Both the position numbers and the translations under genes were made by a program. DNA of 64,000 bases, taken from positions 1 through 64,000 of the forward strand of contig NZ_JAFDVD010000003.1 of assembly GCF_016887965.1 (NCBI RefSeq). The letters run 5' to 3'. Below are positions 48,837 to 58,100 of this stretch, one piece after another. The notes under the pieces were generated by a model. It was not told the origin of the DNA, made no database searches, and was given only the letters and a program-made list of their open reading frames with translations. Numbering within the stretch: position 1 is the stretch's first letter; each line of letters begins with the position of its first letter. This DNA is from Phycicoccus sonneratiae. GTDB lineage: Bacteria; Actinomycetota; Actinomycetes; Actinomycetales; Dermatophilaceae.

Positions 48837-49874
48837 GTGGCCTGGCGGATGCCGCCGGAGTGGGCGCCGCACGAGCGCACGTGGATGGCCTGGCCGTCGT
48901 CGGGCTACACGCTCGGCGACACCGAGGCCGACGCCGACGAGGCCCGGGCCACCTGGGCCGACGTCGCGCTGGCCGTCTCCCGCTTCGAGCCCGTGACGGT
49001 CGTCGTCGACCCGTCGGCGGTCGACGTCGCGCGGCACTGGCTCGACGAGGGGCGCCACGGCCGCTACCGGGTCGACCTGCTCGAGGCGCCGCTCGACGAC
49101 GCGTGGATGCGCGACATCGGGCCGACGTTCGTGGTCGGCGAGGACGGGGCGCTCGGCGCCGTCGACTGGGTCTTCAACGGGTGGGGCGCCCAGGAGTGGG
49201 CGACCTGGGAGCACGACGCCCGGGTCGGTACGTTCGTCGCGGGCCGGGCCGGGGCCGAGCGCATCGGGTCCGAGCTGGTCAACGAGGGCGGGGGCATCCA
49301 CGTCGACGGCGAGGGCACGGTGCTGCTCACCGAGACCGTGCAGCTCGACCCCGGCCGCAACCCCGGGCTCACACGCGCCGACGTCGAGGCCGAGATGGCG
49401 CGCACCATCGGTGCGACGCACTGCATCTGGCTGCCGCGCGGGCTGACCCGCGACTACGACGAGTTCGGCACCCGCGGCCACGTCGACATCGTCGCGACCT
49501 TCTGTGCGCCCGGCACGGTGCTCCTGCACTGGCAGGCCGACCCGGCCCACCCCGACCACGCGGTCTGCGTCGAGCTCGAGGGCCTGCTGGCCTCGGCCAC
49601 CGACGCCGCCGGCCGGACCCTCGAGGTCGTCCGCGTCCCGGCGCCGAAGACGCTCGAGGACGACGAGGGCTGGGTCGACTGGTCCTACATCAACCACCTC
49701 GTGGTCAACGAGGGCGTGGTGGCCTGCACCTACGACGACCCGCAGGACGCCGACTCGCTCGCGGTGCTCGAGCGGGCGTACGACGGCCGCGAGGTCGTGG
49801 GCGTCGACGCCCGCCCGCTCTTCGCCCGTGGCGGCGGCATCCACTGCATCACGCAGCAGCAGCCCCGCACCTGA
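48837..49874 (+). CDS. aguA: Agmatine deiminase
   Basis: A 345-residue enzyme of the guanidino-group-modifying fold converting agmatine to N-carbamoylputrescine and ammonia. The N-terminus MPPEWAPHERTWMAWPSS, MRDIGPTFV with its catalytic Asp, NEGGGIHVDGEG and the nucleophile Cys337 in GGGIHCITQQQ are all present. It follows aguB by three bases, so the pair makes putrescine from agmatine. An arginine decarboxylase to supply agmatine is not in the window, so it may scavenge external agmatine. Confidence 0.95.
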   Translation: MAWRMPPEWAPHERTWMAWPSSGYTLGDTEADADEARATWADVALAVSRFEPVTVVVDPSAVDVARHWLDEGRHGRYRVDLLEAPLDDAWMRDIGPTFVVGEDGALGAVDWVFNGWGAQEWATWEHDARVGTFVAGRAGAERIGSELVNEGGGIHVDGEGTVLLTETVQLDPGRNPGLTRADVEAEMARTIGATHCIWLPRGLTRDYDEFGTRGHVDIVATFCAPGTVLLHWQADPAHPDHAVCVELEGLLASATDAAGRTLEVVRVPAPKTLEDDEGWVDWSYINHLVVNEGVVACTYDDPQDADSLAVLERAYDGREVVGVDARPLFARGGGIHCITQQQPRT

Positions 49875-49881
49875 GCGTGGG

Positions 49882-50415
49882 TCAGGAGTCGGCGCGGTCC
49901 CGGTAGGACGGCGTCAGCTCCTCCCAGCGCGCCTTCCAGCCTGTGGCGGGCGCCTCGGCCGACCACCCGTCGGGGTGCACCGTCGTGCCGGTGCGCAGCG
50001 AGGCGCCGAGGTCCTCGAGGTGGGCCTGCCAGCCGGACCCGTGGAACGGCAGGGCCGCGAGCGCCAGCCCCCGCTCCTCGACGACGAGCCGGGCACCCTC
50101 GCCCTCCGGCGTGATCCACAGCTCGATCTCGGTGGCCTCGTCGGTGCCGGGCGCCCCGGCGAGCAGCAGGTGGGTCTGGGCCTCGCAGACCTCGACCCGC
50201 AGCTCGCCGGTCCACGTGCTCGTGAACGTCGCGCGGACCGAGCCGCCCTCGCGCAGGTCGCCCTCGACGTGGGCCAGCCAGCGGGCCAGCCGCTCGGGGG
50301 TCGTGCAGGCCTCCCAGAGGTCGGCGACGTCGGTGGCGTAGACGTCCTCGACGCGTACGGCCCCGCGCGTGTCGTCCAGGGCTCGCAGCGTGCCGGTGGT
50401 GGTGGAGGTGGTCAT
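49882..50415 (-). CDS. SRPBCC (AHSA1-like) domain protein
   Basis: A 177-residue protein of the START/Bet v1-like fold (VEDVYATDVADLWEACTTPERLARWLAHVEGDL and TEIELWITPEGEGARLVVEERG, shortened). AHSA1-type proteins of this kind, encoded with ArsR repressors, probably bind small hydrophobic ligands; the ligand here is unknown. The start overlaps the arsR stop (ATGA), so it is translated from the same transcript. Confidence 0.88.
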   Translation of the reverse strand: MTTSTTTGTLRALDDTRGAVRVEDVYATDVADLWEACTTPERLARWLAHVEGDLREGGSVRATFTSTWTGELRVEVCEAQTHLLLAGAPGTDEATEIELWITPEGEGARLVVEERGLALAALPFHGSGWQAHLEDLGASLRTGTTVHPDGWSAEAPATGWKARWEELTPSYRDRADS

Positions 50416-50729
50416 CGTCGGTCCTTCTTCCCTCGTGCGATCTCGGTGTGCAGCGCGTCCAGACGGCCGCGCCAGAGCGCCCGGTACTGCTCGAGCCAGT
50501 CGTCGACCTCGACGAGCGCCTCCGGGCGGAGCGTGTAGACGCGTCGCTGCGCCTCGGGACGGGACTCGACGAGCCCCGCCTCGCGGAGCACCCGCAGGTG
50601 CCGCGAGACCCCCGGCCGGGCGATGGGGAGGGCCTCGGCGAGCTCCCCGGCGGTGGCCGGGTGGTCGCGGAGGATCTCCAGCACCGTCCGGCGGCTGGGG
50701 TCGGCGAGGGCCTGCAGCACGGCGTCCAT
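50412..50729 (-). CDS. ArsR-family transcriptional repressor
   Basis: A 105-residue winged helix (LADPSRRTVLEILRDHP, ELAEALPIARPGVSRHLRVLREAGLVESR, RRVYTLRPEAL). It lacks the Cys metal-binding motif, so it is the metal-free subtype that represses SRPBCC-linked operons. ATG 50727-50729 is seven bases from TACGGT. It is very likely autoregulated through the palindrome at 50749-50762. Confidence 0.92.
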   Translation of the reverse strand: MDAVLQALADPSRRTVLEILRDHPATAGELAEALPIARPGVSRHLRVLREAGLVESRPEAQRRVYTLRPEALVEVDDWLEQYRALWRGRLDALHTEIARGKKDRR

Positions 50730-50736
50730 GCCCTCG

Positions 50737-50765
50737 ACCGTACCCGATCGGTTATGTAACCGCAA
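50737..50765 (-). promoter_or_regulatory. arsR promoter with palindromic operator
   Basis: On the minus strand TTGCGG (50760-50765) and TACGGT (50737-50742) are 17 bp apart, and the -10 is seven bases from the ATG, giving a leaderless transcript. CGGTTATGTAACCG (50749-50762) with half-sites GGTTA/TAACC fills the spacer, the expected place for an autorepressor. This is the clearest promoter-operator in the window. Confidence 0.7.
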
Positions 50766-50865
50766 GGGTACGCACCAACCGGACCGATGAGTCCTGCGCG
50801 TCACTCCGGTCGGTCCGTGTCGGAGCGCTCTGCCAGAGTGCGTGCACCGACCGAGGAGGACACGG

Positions 50866-51495
50866 ATGTCACGCACGAGGGTCCACAACTTCGCCGTCTC
50901 CCTCGACGGCTTCGGCTCCGGGGAGCCCCAGTCCCTCGAGGCCCCGTTCGGCCACGCCGGACAGCGGCTCCACGAGTGGATGTTCGCCACCCGGTTCTGG
51001 GGACCCGAGGGCGCGACCGGGGTGGACGACGCCTTCGCCCAGCAGCACGGCGCCGGCTTCGGGGCCGAGATCATGGGGGCGAACAAGTTCGGTCCGCCCG
51101 GGTGGCCCGACGACCCCGCGTGGCGCGGCTGGTGGGGCGAGGACCCGCCCTTCCACACCCCGACGTTCGTCCTGACGCACCACCCGCGCGAGCCGCTGGA
51201 GATGGCGGGCGGTACGACGTTCCACTTCCTCGACGCCTCCCCCGCCGAGGCGCTCGAGGTGGCCCGCGCGGCGGCCGGCGGGCTCGACGTGCGCATCGGT
51301 GGCGGGGCCGCGGTCGTCCGCGACTTCCTCGCCGCCGGGCTCGTCGACCATGCCCACCTCGTCGTCGTGCCGATCGTCCTCGGTCGCGGGACGCGGGTCT
51401 GGGACGGCCTCGAGGCGCTCGAGGACGCCTACGCCGTCGAGGCGGTGTCGTCGCCGAGCGGCGTCACGCACCTCACCCTCACCCGGCGCCGTTGA
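50866..51495 (+). CDS. Dihydrofolate reductase-like (RibD C-terminal) protein
   Basis: A 209-residue DHFR-fold protein (VHNFAVSLDGFGSG, the IMGANKFG region, FVLTHHPREPL, DVRIGGGAAVVRDFLAAGLVDHAHLVVVPIVLGRG in part). These YyaP/RibD_C proteins bind NADPH; the substrate is unknown and a true folate role is doubtful. SD GAGGAGG precedes ATG 50866. A GNAT gene follows five bases after its stop. Confidence 0.87.
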   Translation: MSRTRVHNFAVSLDGFGSGEPQSLEAPFGHAGQRLHEWMFATRFWGPEGATGVDDAFAQQHGAGFGAEIMGANKFGPPGWPDDPAWRGWWGEDPPFHTPTFVLTHHPREPLEMAGGTTFHFLDASPAEALEVARAAAGGLDVRIGGGAAVVRDFLAAGLVDHAHLVVVPIVLGRGTRVWDGLEALEDAYAVEAVSSPSGVTHLTLTRRR

Positions 51496-51499
51496 CGCG

Positions 51500-51973
51500 G
51501 TGACCACCACGCTGCGCCCGGTCCGCGACGAGGACCACGACGCGCTCTTCGCCTGGCAGTGCGACCCCGCCGGCATCCGGATGGCCGCCTTCACCCGCGA
51601 GGACCCGTCCGACCGCGCGGCGTTCGACGCCCACCAGCACCGGGTCCGCACCGACCCCGCCATCCGGCACCGGGCGGTCGAGCGCGACGGCGTGCTCGTC
51701 GGCACCGTCGCCGCCTTCACGATGGAGGGCGACCGCGAGGTCACCTACTGGGTCGACCCCGCGCACTGGGGCGAGGGCATCGCCACCGACGCCCTGCGCC
51801 TGCTGGTCGCCGAGGAGCCCGAGCGGCCGCTCTTCGGGCGGACCGCGGTGCACAACACCGGGTCCCGCCGGGTGCTCGAGAAGTGCGGCTTCGTCGTCGT
51901 GGGCGAGGACTCCGGGTGGGCCCACGGCGTCGGCGCGCAGACCGCCGAGCTCGTCCTGCGCCTCGACGCCTGA
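51500..51973 (+). CDS. GNAT acetyltransferase (RimJ-like)
   Basis: A 157-residue single GNAT domain: TLRPVRDEDHDALFAWQ, the short core VTYWVDPAHWGEGIATDAL with GEGIAT as the acetyl-CoA loop, and NTGSRRVLEKCGFV. It resembles RimJ/RimL-type small-molecule or protein acetyltransferases. GTG 51500 gives a fold without excess residues. Probably an operon with the DHFR-like gene. Confidence 0.85.
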   Translation: MTTTLRPVRDEDHDALFAWQCDPAGIRMAAFTREDPSDRAAFDAHQHRVRTDPAIRHRAVERDGVLVGTVAAFTMEGDREVTYWVDPAHWGEGIATDALRLLVAEEPERPLFGRTAVHNTGSRRVLEKCGFVVVGEDSGWAHGVGAQTAELVLRLDA

Positions 51974-51981
51974 GCCGGCCG

Positions 51982-52914
51982 TCAGCCGGGCTGCGGCGCG
52001 AGGGCCGCGAGGAGCTCCTCGGCACGCTCGCGCGCCACGGCCTCCGGCACCTCCGGGGTCCCGGCGAGCGGTGAGAGGTTGAGGTCGAGGAGCACCTCGG
52101 TGGCGCCCTCGCGGACGAGTGCCGCCACGTCCTCGAGCAGCTGGTCGGCCGTGCCGTGGAACGGGCGGCGCCCCGGGCCGGGGTCGCGCCCGACGAGCTC
52201 GGGGACGACCCGCACGAGGACGCGCAGCGCGTCGGCGTCCCGTCCGGCCTCCCCCGCCGCCGTCCGCACTACGGCCACGTCGTGCGCCAGCCGCCCGCGC
52301 TCGTGGGTGCTGCCGGCGACCCAGCCGTCGGCGAGCCGGCCGGCCCGCCGCAGCGCGGGCTCGGCCGTCCCCCCGACGAGCAACGGCGGATGGGGCACCT
52401 GGACCGGCCGGGGCGCGAGGTGCGAGCGCGGCACCGACCAGAACTCTCCGGCGAACTCCACCGGGTCCTCGGTCCACAGGGCGAGCAGGCAGCGCAGGTA
52501 CTCCTCGAACCGGGCTCCCCGACGCTCCATCGGGACGCCCGCCGCCACGTGCTCCTCGGGGAGCCACCCCATCCCCAGCCCGACCGTGAGCCGTCCGCCG
52601 GAGACGACGTCGAGCGAGGCCGTCTGCTTGGCGAGCAGCGCCGGGGCGGTGAACGGCGCACAGAGCGTGGCCGTGCCGAGCCCGATCCGGGAGGTGTGCC
52701 CGGCGACGAGGGAGAGCGCCACCACCGGGTCGAGCACGCTGCGGTGCGAGGCGCCGAGCCGGCCGTCCGCGGGCCACAGGGTCCGCTGGAAGGTCCACAG
52801 CGAGTCCCAGCCGAGCTCCTCGGCCCGCCGGGCGACGTGCACGACGGTGGCGGGCCGGGCCCAGGCACCGGCGACCGGCAGGCCGAACCCCAGGCGGGGC
52901 CGGCCTGCCGTCAC
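51982..52914 (-). CDS. LLM-class (luciferase-like) flavin/F420-dependent oxidoreductase
   Basis: A 310-residue TIM-barrel protein (FGLPVAGAWARPATVVHVARRAEELGWDSLWT in part; RIGLGTATLCAPFTAPALLAKQTASLD; GWVAGSTHERG). The family uses FMN or, in many actinobacteria, coenzyme F420; substrate not inferable. GTG 52914 is five bases after the stop of the secreted-protein gene, so the two may be cotranscribed without any obvious shared function. Confidence 0.88.
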   Translation of the reverse strand: MTAGRPRLGFGLPVAGAWARPATVVHVARRAEELGWDSLWTFQRTLWPADGRLGASHRSVLDPVVALSLVAGHTSRIGLGTATLCAPFTAPALLAKQTASLDVVSGGRLTVGLGMGWLPEEHVAAGVPMERRGARFEEYLRCLLALWTEDPVEFAGEFWSVPRSHLAPRPVQVPHPPLLVGGTAEPALRRAGRLADGWVAGSTHERGRLAHDVAVVRTAAGEAGRDADALRVLVRVVPELVGRDPGPGRRPFHGTADQLLEDVAALVREGATEVLLDLNLSPLAGTPEVPEAVARERAEELLAALAPQPG

Positions 52915-52919
52915 GCGGG

Positions 52920-55028
52920 TCAGCGGTGCCGGGCCGCCAGGTCGACCGGTCGGGCCGTGAACGTCGACGCCGTCGCGGCCTGGTCACCGCTCGCCCGCCG
53001 GGCCGAGGCCGTGCTCAGGGCGCGGAGCCCGTCGCTGCGCAGGGCCGACGCGACACCCGGGTCGGCGACCGCCGGGTAGGTCTCCATGGTCCCGGCCACG
53101 TCGATGACGAGGTTCGTCGACCCGGCGAGGTTGTGGACCTTGAAGTCGTAGTCGAGGCCGATGTCGGTGAACGTCATGTTCGAGACGAGCTGGCCCGCGT
53201 ACGGGTTGAGGTTGCTGACGTTCGGCCGCGTCGGGATGTCGGCGTTCCACAGCGTGAGCACGCTCGTGATCGTCGGCTTGTTCGCCGTCGTGTTCGTCAC
53301 GAGCGACATCGAGTTGTACGTCGTCACCGAGGTGGGCGCCGTCACCGTGCGGGTGGCGTTCGAGGGGATGGCCCCGGAGATGCCCTGGTTGGTCTTGGTG
53401 TTGACGATGCGGGTCGGGCCGGCGAGCGGCCGGTAGCGCCACATGCCGTCGAGGGTGTTGTCGTCGTAGACGCCGACGAGGTCGACGACGACGTGCGCCG
53501 CGCCGCTCGAGGTGTTGAGCACGCCGATGACGGGCGTCGCCGGGTCGGTGCAGCTCGGGCCGCACGTCCCCGTCGGCACGACGGCCATGTTCGGCACCGT
53601 GCGGCCCTTGGTGAAGTTGAGCGTCGAGGTGTCGGGGATGGCGTTCTCGTCGCCGTTCCAGGCGGTGAGGTAGCCCGCACCGGACGGCTTGACGACGGTG
53701 ATGTTCACGGCGAAGGCCCGGATGCGCGAGTTGACGTCGGAGCCGAAGTCGGCGCCGGTCGTGAGGTAGAAGTCGCGCGGCAGCGGGTCGTTGTTCGTGC
53801 GGGTGTCGAGGATGCGCGACGGCTCGACGCCGGAGTAGCCGCCGTACTGCGTCGTGGCCGTGCTCGCGCTGCCGTGGTAGTAGCCCATGACGTCGGCGAC
53901 GACGTGGGTGTTGCCGGCGTAGTTGAAGAGGCGCACCTTGCCGCCGGTGCCGAGCTTGACGGTGATGAGGTTGGCGCCGGTCCACCCCTTGTTGAAGTTC
54001 ACCGAGGAGGCCGTGGGGCGCGAGCCTCCCGTGGGGTACATCGTCACGTACCCCTCGCTCGTCGGGGAGACGACGGTGACGTTGAGGACGACCGAGGTCG
54101 GGCCGGAGGCGGGGACCCCACCGCGGGTCGTCACCTGGAAGTCGACCGACTTGCCGGCGCCGAGCGGGGTGGTCGTCGAGACGCCGACCTTCTTGCGGGT
54201 GTCGAGCAGGCGGTAGGGCGTGACCGGGGTGTACGCGCCGTTCGCGGTGTCGTAGCCGACGGACGTGACGGGGATCTTCCGGCCGCTGCCGCCGTCGGGG
54301 AGGGTGATGACGTCCTGCGCCGGGCCGAAGAAGTCCGGGGTGGCGGTGAGGGTCAGGGTGCACGTGCTGCCGGCCGGCTTCGGGGTCGCCGCGGTGCAGG
54401 TGTTGCCGGTGACGGCGACCTTGGCGTCGGTCCCCGTGAAGGTCGGGGTGCCGAAGGTCGTCGCGGACCCGCCGACGGCGACCTCGACGGTCTCGACCCT
54501 CGGCGTGCTGACCGGCGTCGCGAGGACGATCATCGGCACGGTGGACTGCCACCGGATCTCCTGGGCGAAGACCGGCTGGCCGGTGCCGCAGTTGCCCTTG
54601 ACCGACCCGGCGAAGGAGGTGACCGAGCCGCCGGAGAGCGTGACGGCGTGCACCGTGAGGGTGCCGGTGACCGACGAGCAGGCCGACGGGGCGCCGCCGG
54701 AGACGACGACCCCTGCCCGCCCGGTGGTGGCCGTGGCGCCGATGTCGTAGGTGCCGACGGCGAAGGACTGGCCGGTGGGCGGCGTGACGGTGGTGCTCGC
54801 CGAGGTCGCTCCGTTCGAGGCGGTGACCGAGACCCCGGCACCGCTCGCGGACCCGGAGGCGGAGGTGGACACGAAGCGCGTCCCCCACCCGGCGTCGGGC
54901 ACGGGTCCGGTGAAGACGCCGTAGGCGGTCGTCGCCGGGCTCGGCAGCGGGACCGCCGCGGCGGGGCCGGCGGAGAGCCCGACGGCGAGCACGGCGGCGG
55001 CGGGCAGGATGACGGCGAGACGTCGCAT
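52920..55028 (-). CDS. Secreted protein with three YRLLDTR-type repeats
   Basis: A 702-residue protein with a Sec signal peptide (about 1-25, ending AGPAAA-VPLP). An Ig-like region (about 180-255) has CTAATPKPAGSTCTLTLT, akin to the HYDIN-type domains of the giant protein at 4051. Then come three ~125-residue beta-rich repeats at about 271-394, 410-540 and 548-665: each begins YR(L/I)(L/V)DTR-like (PYRLLDTR, PSRILDTR, PTRIVNTK), runs through (V)LNVTVV or VNITVV, and ends HVV.D(V/L).G.Y. These repeats are common in actinobacterial surface proteins with no assigned enzyme activity. No sortase signal. SD GAGGGG precedes ATG 55028. Confidence 0.82.
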   Translation of the reverse strand: MRRLAVILPAAAVLAVGLSAGPAAAVPLPSPATTAYGVFTGPVPDAGWGTRFVSTSASGSASGAGVSVTASNGATSASTTVTPPTGQSFAVGTYDIGATATTGRAGVVVSGGAPSACSSVTGTLTVHAVTLSGGSVTSFAGSVKGNCGTGQPVFAQEIRWQSTVPMIVLATPVSTPRVETVEVAVGGSATTFGTPTFTGTDAKVAVTGNTCTAATPKPAGSTCTLTLTATPDFFGPAQDVITLPDGGSGRKIPVTSVGYDTANGAYTPVTPYRLLDTRKKVGVSTTTPLGAGKSVDFQVTTRGGVPASGPTSVVLNVTVVSPTSEGYVTMYPTGGSRPTASSVNFNKGWTGANLITVKLGTGGKVRLFNYAGNTHVVADVMGYYHGSASTATTQYGGYSGVEPSRILDTRTNNDPLPRDFYLTTGADFGSDVNSRIRAFAVNITVVKPSGAGYLTAWNGDENAIPDTSTLNFTKGRTVPNMAVVPTGTCGPSCTDPATPVIGVLNTSSGAAHVVVDLVGVYDDNTLDGMWRYRPLAGPTRIVNTKTNQGISGAIPSNATRTVTAPTSVTTYNSMSLVTNTTANKPTITSVLTLWNADIPTRPNVSNLNPYAGQLVSNMTFTDIGLDYDFKVHNLAGSTNLVIDVAGTMETYPAVADPGVASALRSDGLRALSTASARRASGDQAATASTFTARPVDLAARHR

Positions 55029-55186
55029 GGGTCCCCTCGGGAAGATCGTGACGGTGCGCCGGATCATACGGCGGAACCGGGCCCGGGGCAGCGCTTCGAC
55101 GGTTTCCGCACCTGCGTGTCGAGGGCTGTCGACCCCGCGCAGCGACGCCGCCCGGTGTCGGCGCCGGGTGAGAGGGTGTGACGACG

Positions 55187-58100
55187 ATGGCTGACGACGT
55201 CCTCGACCGGTTCTCCCCCGCCACCGCCGCGTGGTTCCGGGGGAGCTTCAGTGCACCCACCGCCGCGCAGGAGGGCGCCTGGCAGGCGGTGAGCAGCGGC
55301 CACCACGCCCTCGTCGTGGCTCCGACGGGTTCGGGCAAGACGCTCTCGGCCTTCCTCTGGGCCCTCGACCGGCTGGCCGCCGAGCCGGTGCCCGAGGAAC
55401 GCCTGAAGCGCTGCCGCGTCCTCTACGTCTCCCCGATGAAGGCCCTGGCCGTCGACGTCGAGCGCAACCTGCGCAGCCCGCTCGTCGGCATCCGGCACGC
55501 CGCCACCCGGCTCGGCCTCCCCGAGCCCGACATCTCCGTCGCGGTCCGCTCGGGCGACACCCCCGCCGACGAGCGGCGCGCCTTCGCCCGGGCCCCCTCC
55601 GACGTCCTCATCACGACCCCCGAGTCGCTGTTCCTCATCATGACGAGCGCCGCGCGCGAGGCGCTGGCCGGTGTCGAGACGGTCGTCCTCGACGAGGTGC
55701 ACGCCATCGCCGGCACCAAGCGTGGAGCGCACCTCGCCCTCACCCTCGAGCGGCTCGACGCGCTCCTCGATCAGCCGGCGCAGCGGATCGGGCTGTCCGC
55801 CACCGTCCGCCCCGTCGAGGAGGTCGCTCGCTTCCTCGCCGGTGGCCGGCCGGTCGACGTCGTCCAGCCGCCGTCGACCAAGGAGTGGGACCTCAAGGTC
55901 GTCGTGCCGGTCCCCGACATGGCCGAGCTCGGGCAGCCCACGGGCGATCTCGCCGGCGCCGCCTCGGGGCAGGAGCAGCGCGCGAGCATCTGGCCGCACG
56001 TCGAGGAGCGCATCGTCGACCTCGTCGCCGACCACACCTCGACCCTCGTGTTCTCCAACAGCCGCCGCCTCGCCGAGCGGCTCACCACCCGGCTCAACGA
56101 GATCTGGGAGGAGCGGGTCGAGGCCGCCGACGGCGAGGACGCCGTGCAGGTCGACGGCGCCGCCCCACGACCCGCGGTCCTCAAGGACAGCCCGGCCCAG
56201 GTGATGGCCCAGTCCGGGCAGTCCTCCGGGGCGGCGCCGGTGCTGGCACGGGCGCACCACGGGTCGGTCAGCAAGGAGCAGCGCGGGCAGATCGAGGAGG
56301 AGCTGAAGTCCGGGCGCCTGCCGGCGGTCGTCGCCACGAGCAGCCTCGAGCTCGGCATCGACATGGGGGCCGTCGACCTCGTCGTGCAGGTCGAGTCGCC
56401 GCCGTCGGTCGCCTCCGGGCTCCAGCGTGTCGGCCGCGCCGGCCACCAGGTCGGGGCCGTCTCGCGCGGCGTGCTGTTCCCGAAGTTCCGCGGCGACCTC
56501 GTCCAGACCGCCGTCGTCGTCGAGCGGATGCTCGCCGGCTCCATCGAGGCCCTGCGGGTGCCCGCCAACCCCCTCGACGTCCTCGCCCAGCAGGTCGTCG
56601 CGATGTGCGCCCTCGACGAGTGGACGGTCGACGACGTGCTCGCCCTGGCCCGGCGGGCCGCCCCCTACGCCACGCTGACCCGGCCGGTCCTCGAGTCGGT
56701 CCTCGACATGCTCGCCGGCCGCTACCCCAGCGAGGACTTCGCCGAGCTGCGGGCGCGCATCACCTGGGACCGGCTGTCCGACACCCTCACCGGCCGGCGG
56801 GGTGCCCAGCGGCTGGCCGTCACCTCCGGCGGCACCATCCCCGACCGCGGGCTCTACGCCGTCTTCCTCGCCACCGGCGAGGGGCCGGGGCGCCGGGTCG
56901 GCGAGCTCGACGAGGAGATGGTCTACGAGTCGCGCGTCGGCGACCTCTTCACCCTCGGGACGAGCACGTGGCGCATCGAGGACATCACCCACGACCGCGT
57001 CCTCGTCACGCCCGCCCCCGGCCTGCCCGGGCGCCTGCCGTTCTGGAAGGGCGACTCCCTCGGGCGCCCGGCCGAGCTCGGCCGGGCGGTCGGCGAGTTC
57101 GTCCGCGAGGTCGAGGCCCTCTCCCCCGCCGCCGCCCGCGAGCGGGTCATGGCCGCCGGCCTCGACGAGTGGGCCGCCGACAACCTCCTCACCTACCTGC
57201 GCGAGCAGCGCGAGGCCACCGGGCACGTCCCCGACGACCGCACGATCGTCGTCGAACGCTTCCGCGACGAGCTCGGCGACTGGCGGATCGCGGTGCACTC
57301 GCCATTCGGCGCCCAGGTGCACGCCCCGTGGGCGCTGGCCCTCTCGGCCCGGATGCGCGACCGCTTCGGCGTCGACGTCCAGGCGATGCACGGCGACGAC
57401 GGCATCGTCCTGCGCCTGCCCGACCTCGAGTGGGACGACGTCGACGGCCTCGACCGGCGGGGCGTCGGCCGCGAGCTCCTCGAGCTCGTCACCCTCGACC
57501 CCGACGACGTCCGCGGCCTCGTCACCGACGAGATCGGCGGGTCGGCGCTGTTCGCGAGCCGGTTCCGCGAGTGCGCGGCGCGGGCGCTGCTGCTCCCCCG
57601 TCGCCGCCCCGACCGGCGCCAGCCGCTCTGGCAGCAGCGCCAGCGGGCCTCCCAGCTGCTCGAGGTCGCGAGCCGCTTCCCGACCTTCCCCATCGTGCTC
57701 GAGGCCGTCCGCGAGTGCGTCCAGGACGTCTTCGACGTGCCCGGTCTCGTCGACCTCATGCGCGACGTCGCGGGGCGCCGGGTCACCGTCGTCGAGGTCG
57801 AGTCCTCGACCCCGTCGCCGTTCGCCAAGTCGCTGCTCTTCGGGTACGTCGCGCAGTTCCTCTACGAGGGCGACAGCCCCCTCGCCGAGCGCCGCGCGGC
57901 CGCCCTCGCGCTCGACCCGAGCCTGCTCGCCGAGCTGCTCGGAGGCTCCGAGGGCCTCGCGCTGCGCGACCTCCTCGACGCCGAGCAGGTCGCCCGCACC
58001 GAGGCCGAGCTCCAGCGGCTCACCCCCGAGCGGGCCGCCCGCGACGCCGACGACGTCCTCGACCTGCTGCGCGTCCTCGGGCCGCTGCCGGTCGACGGCG

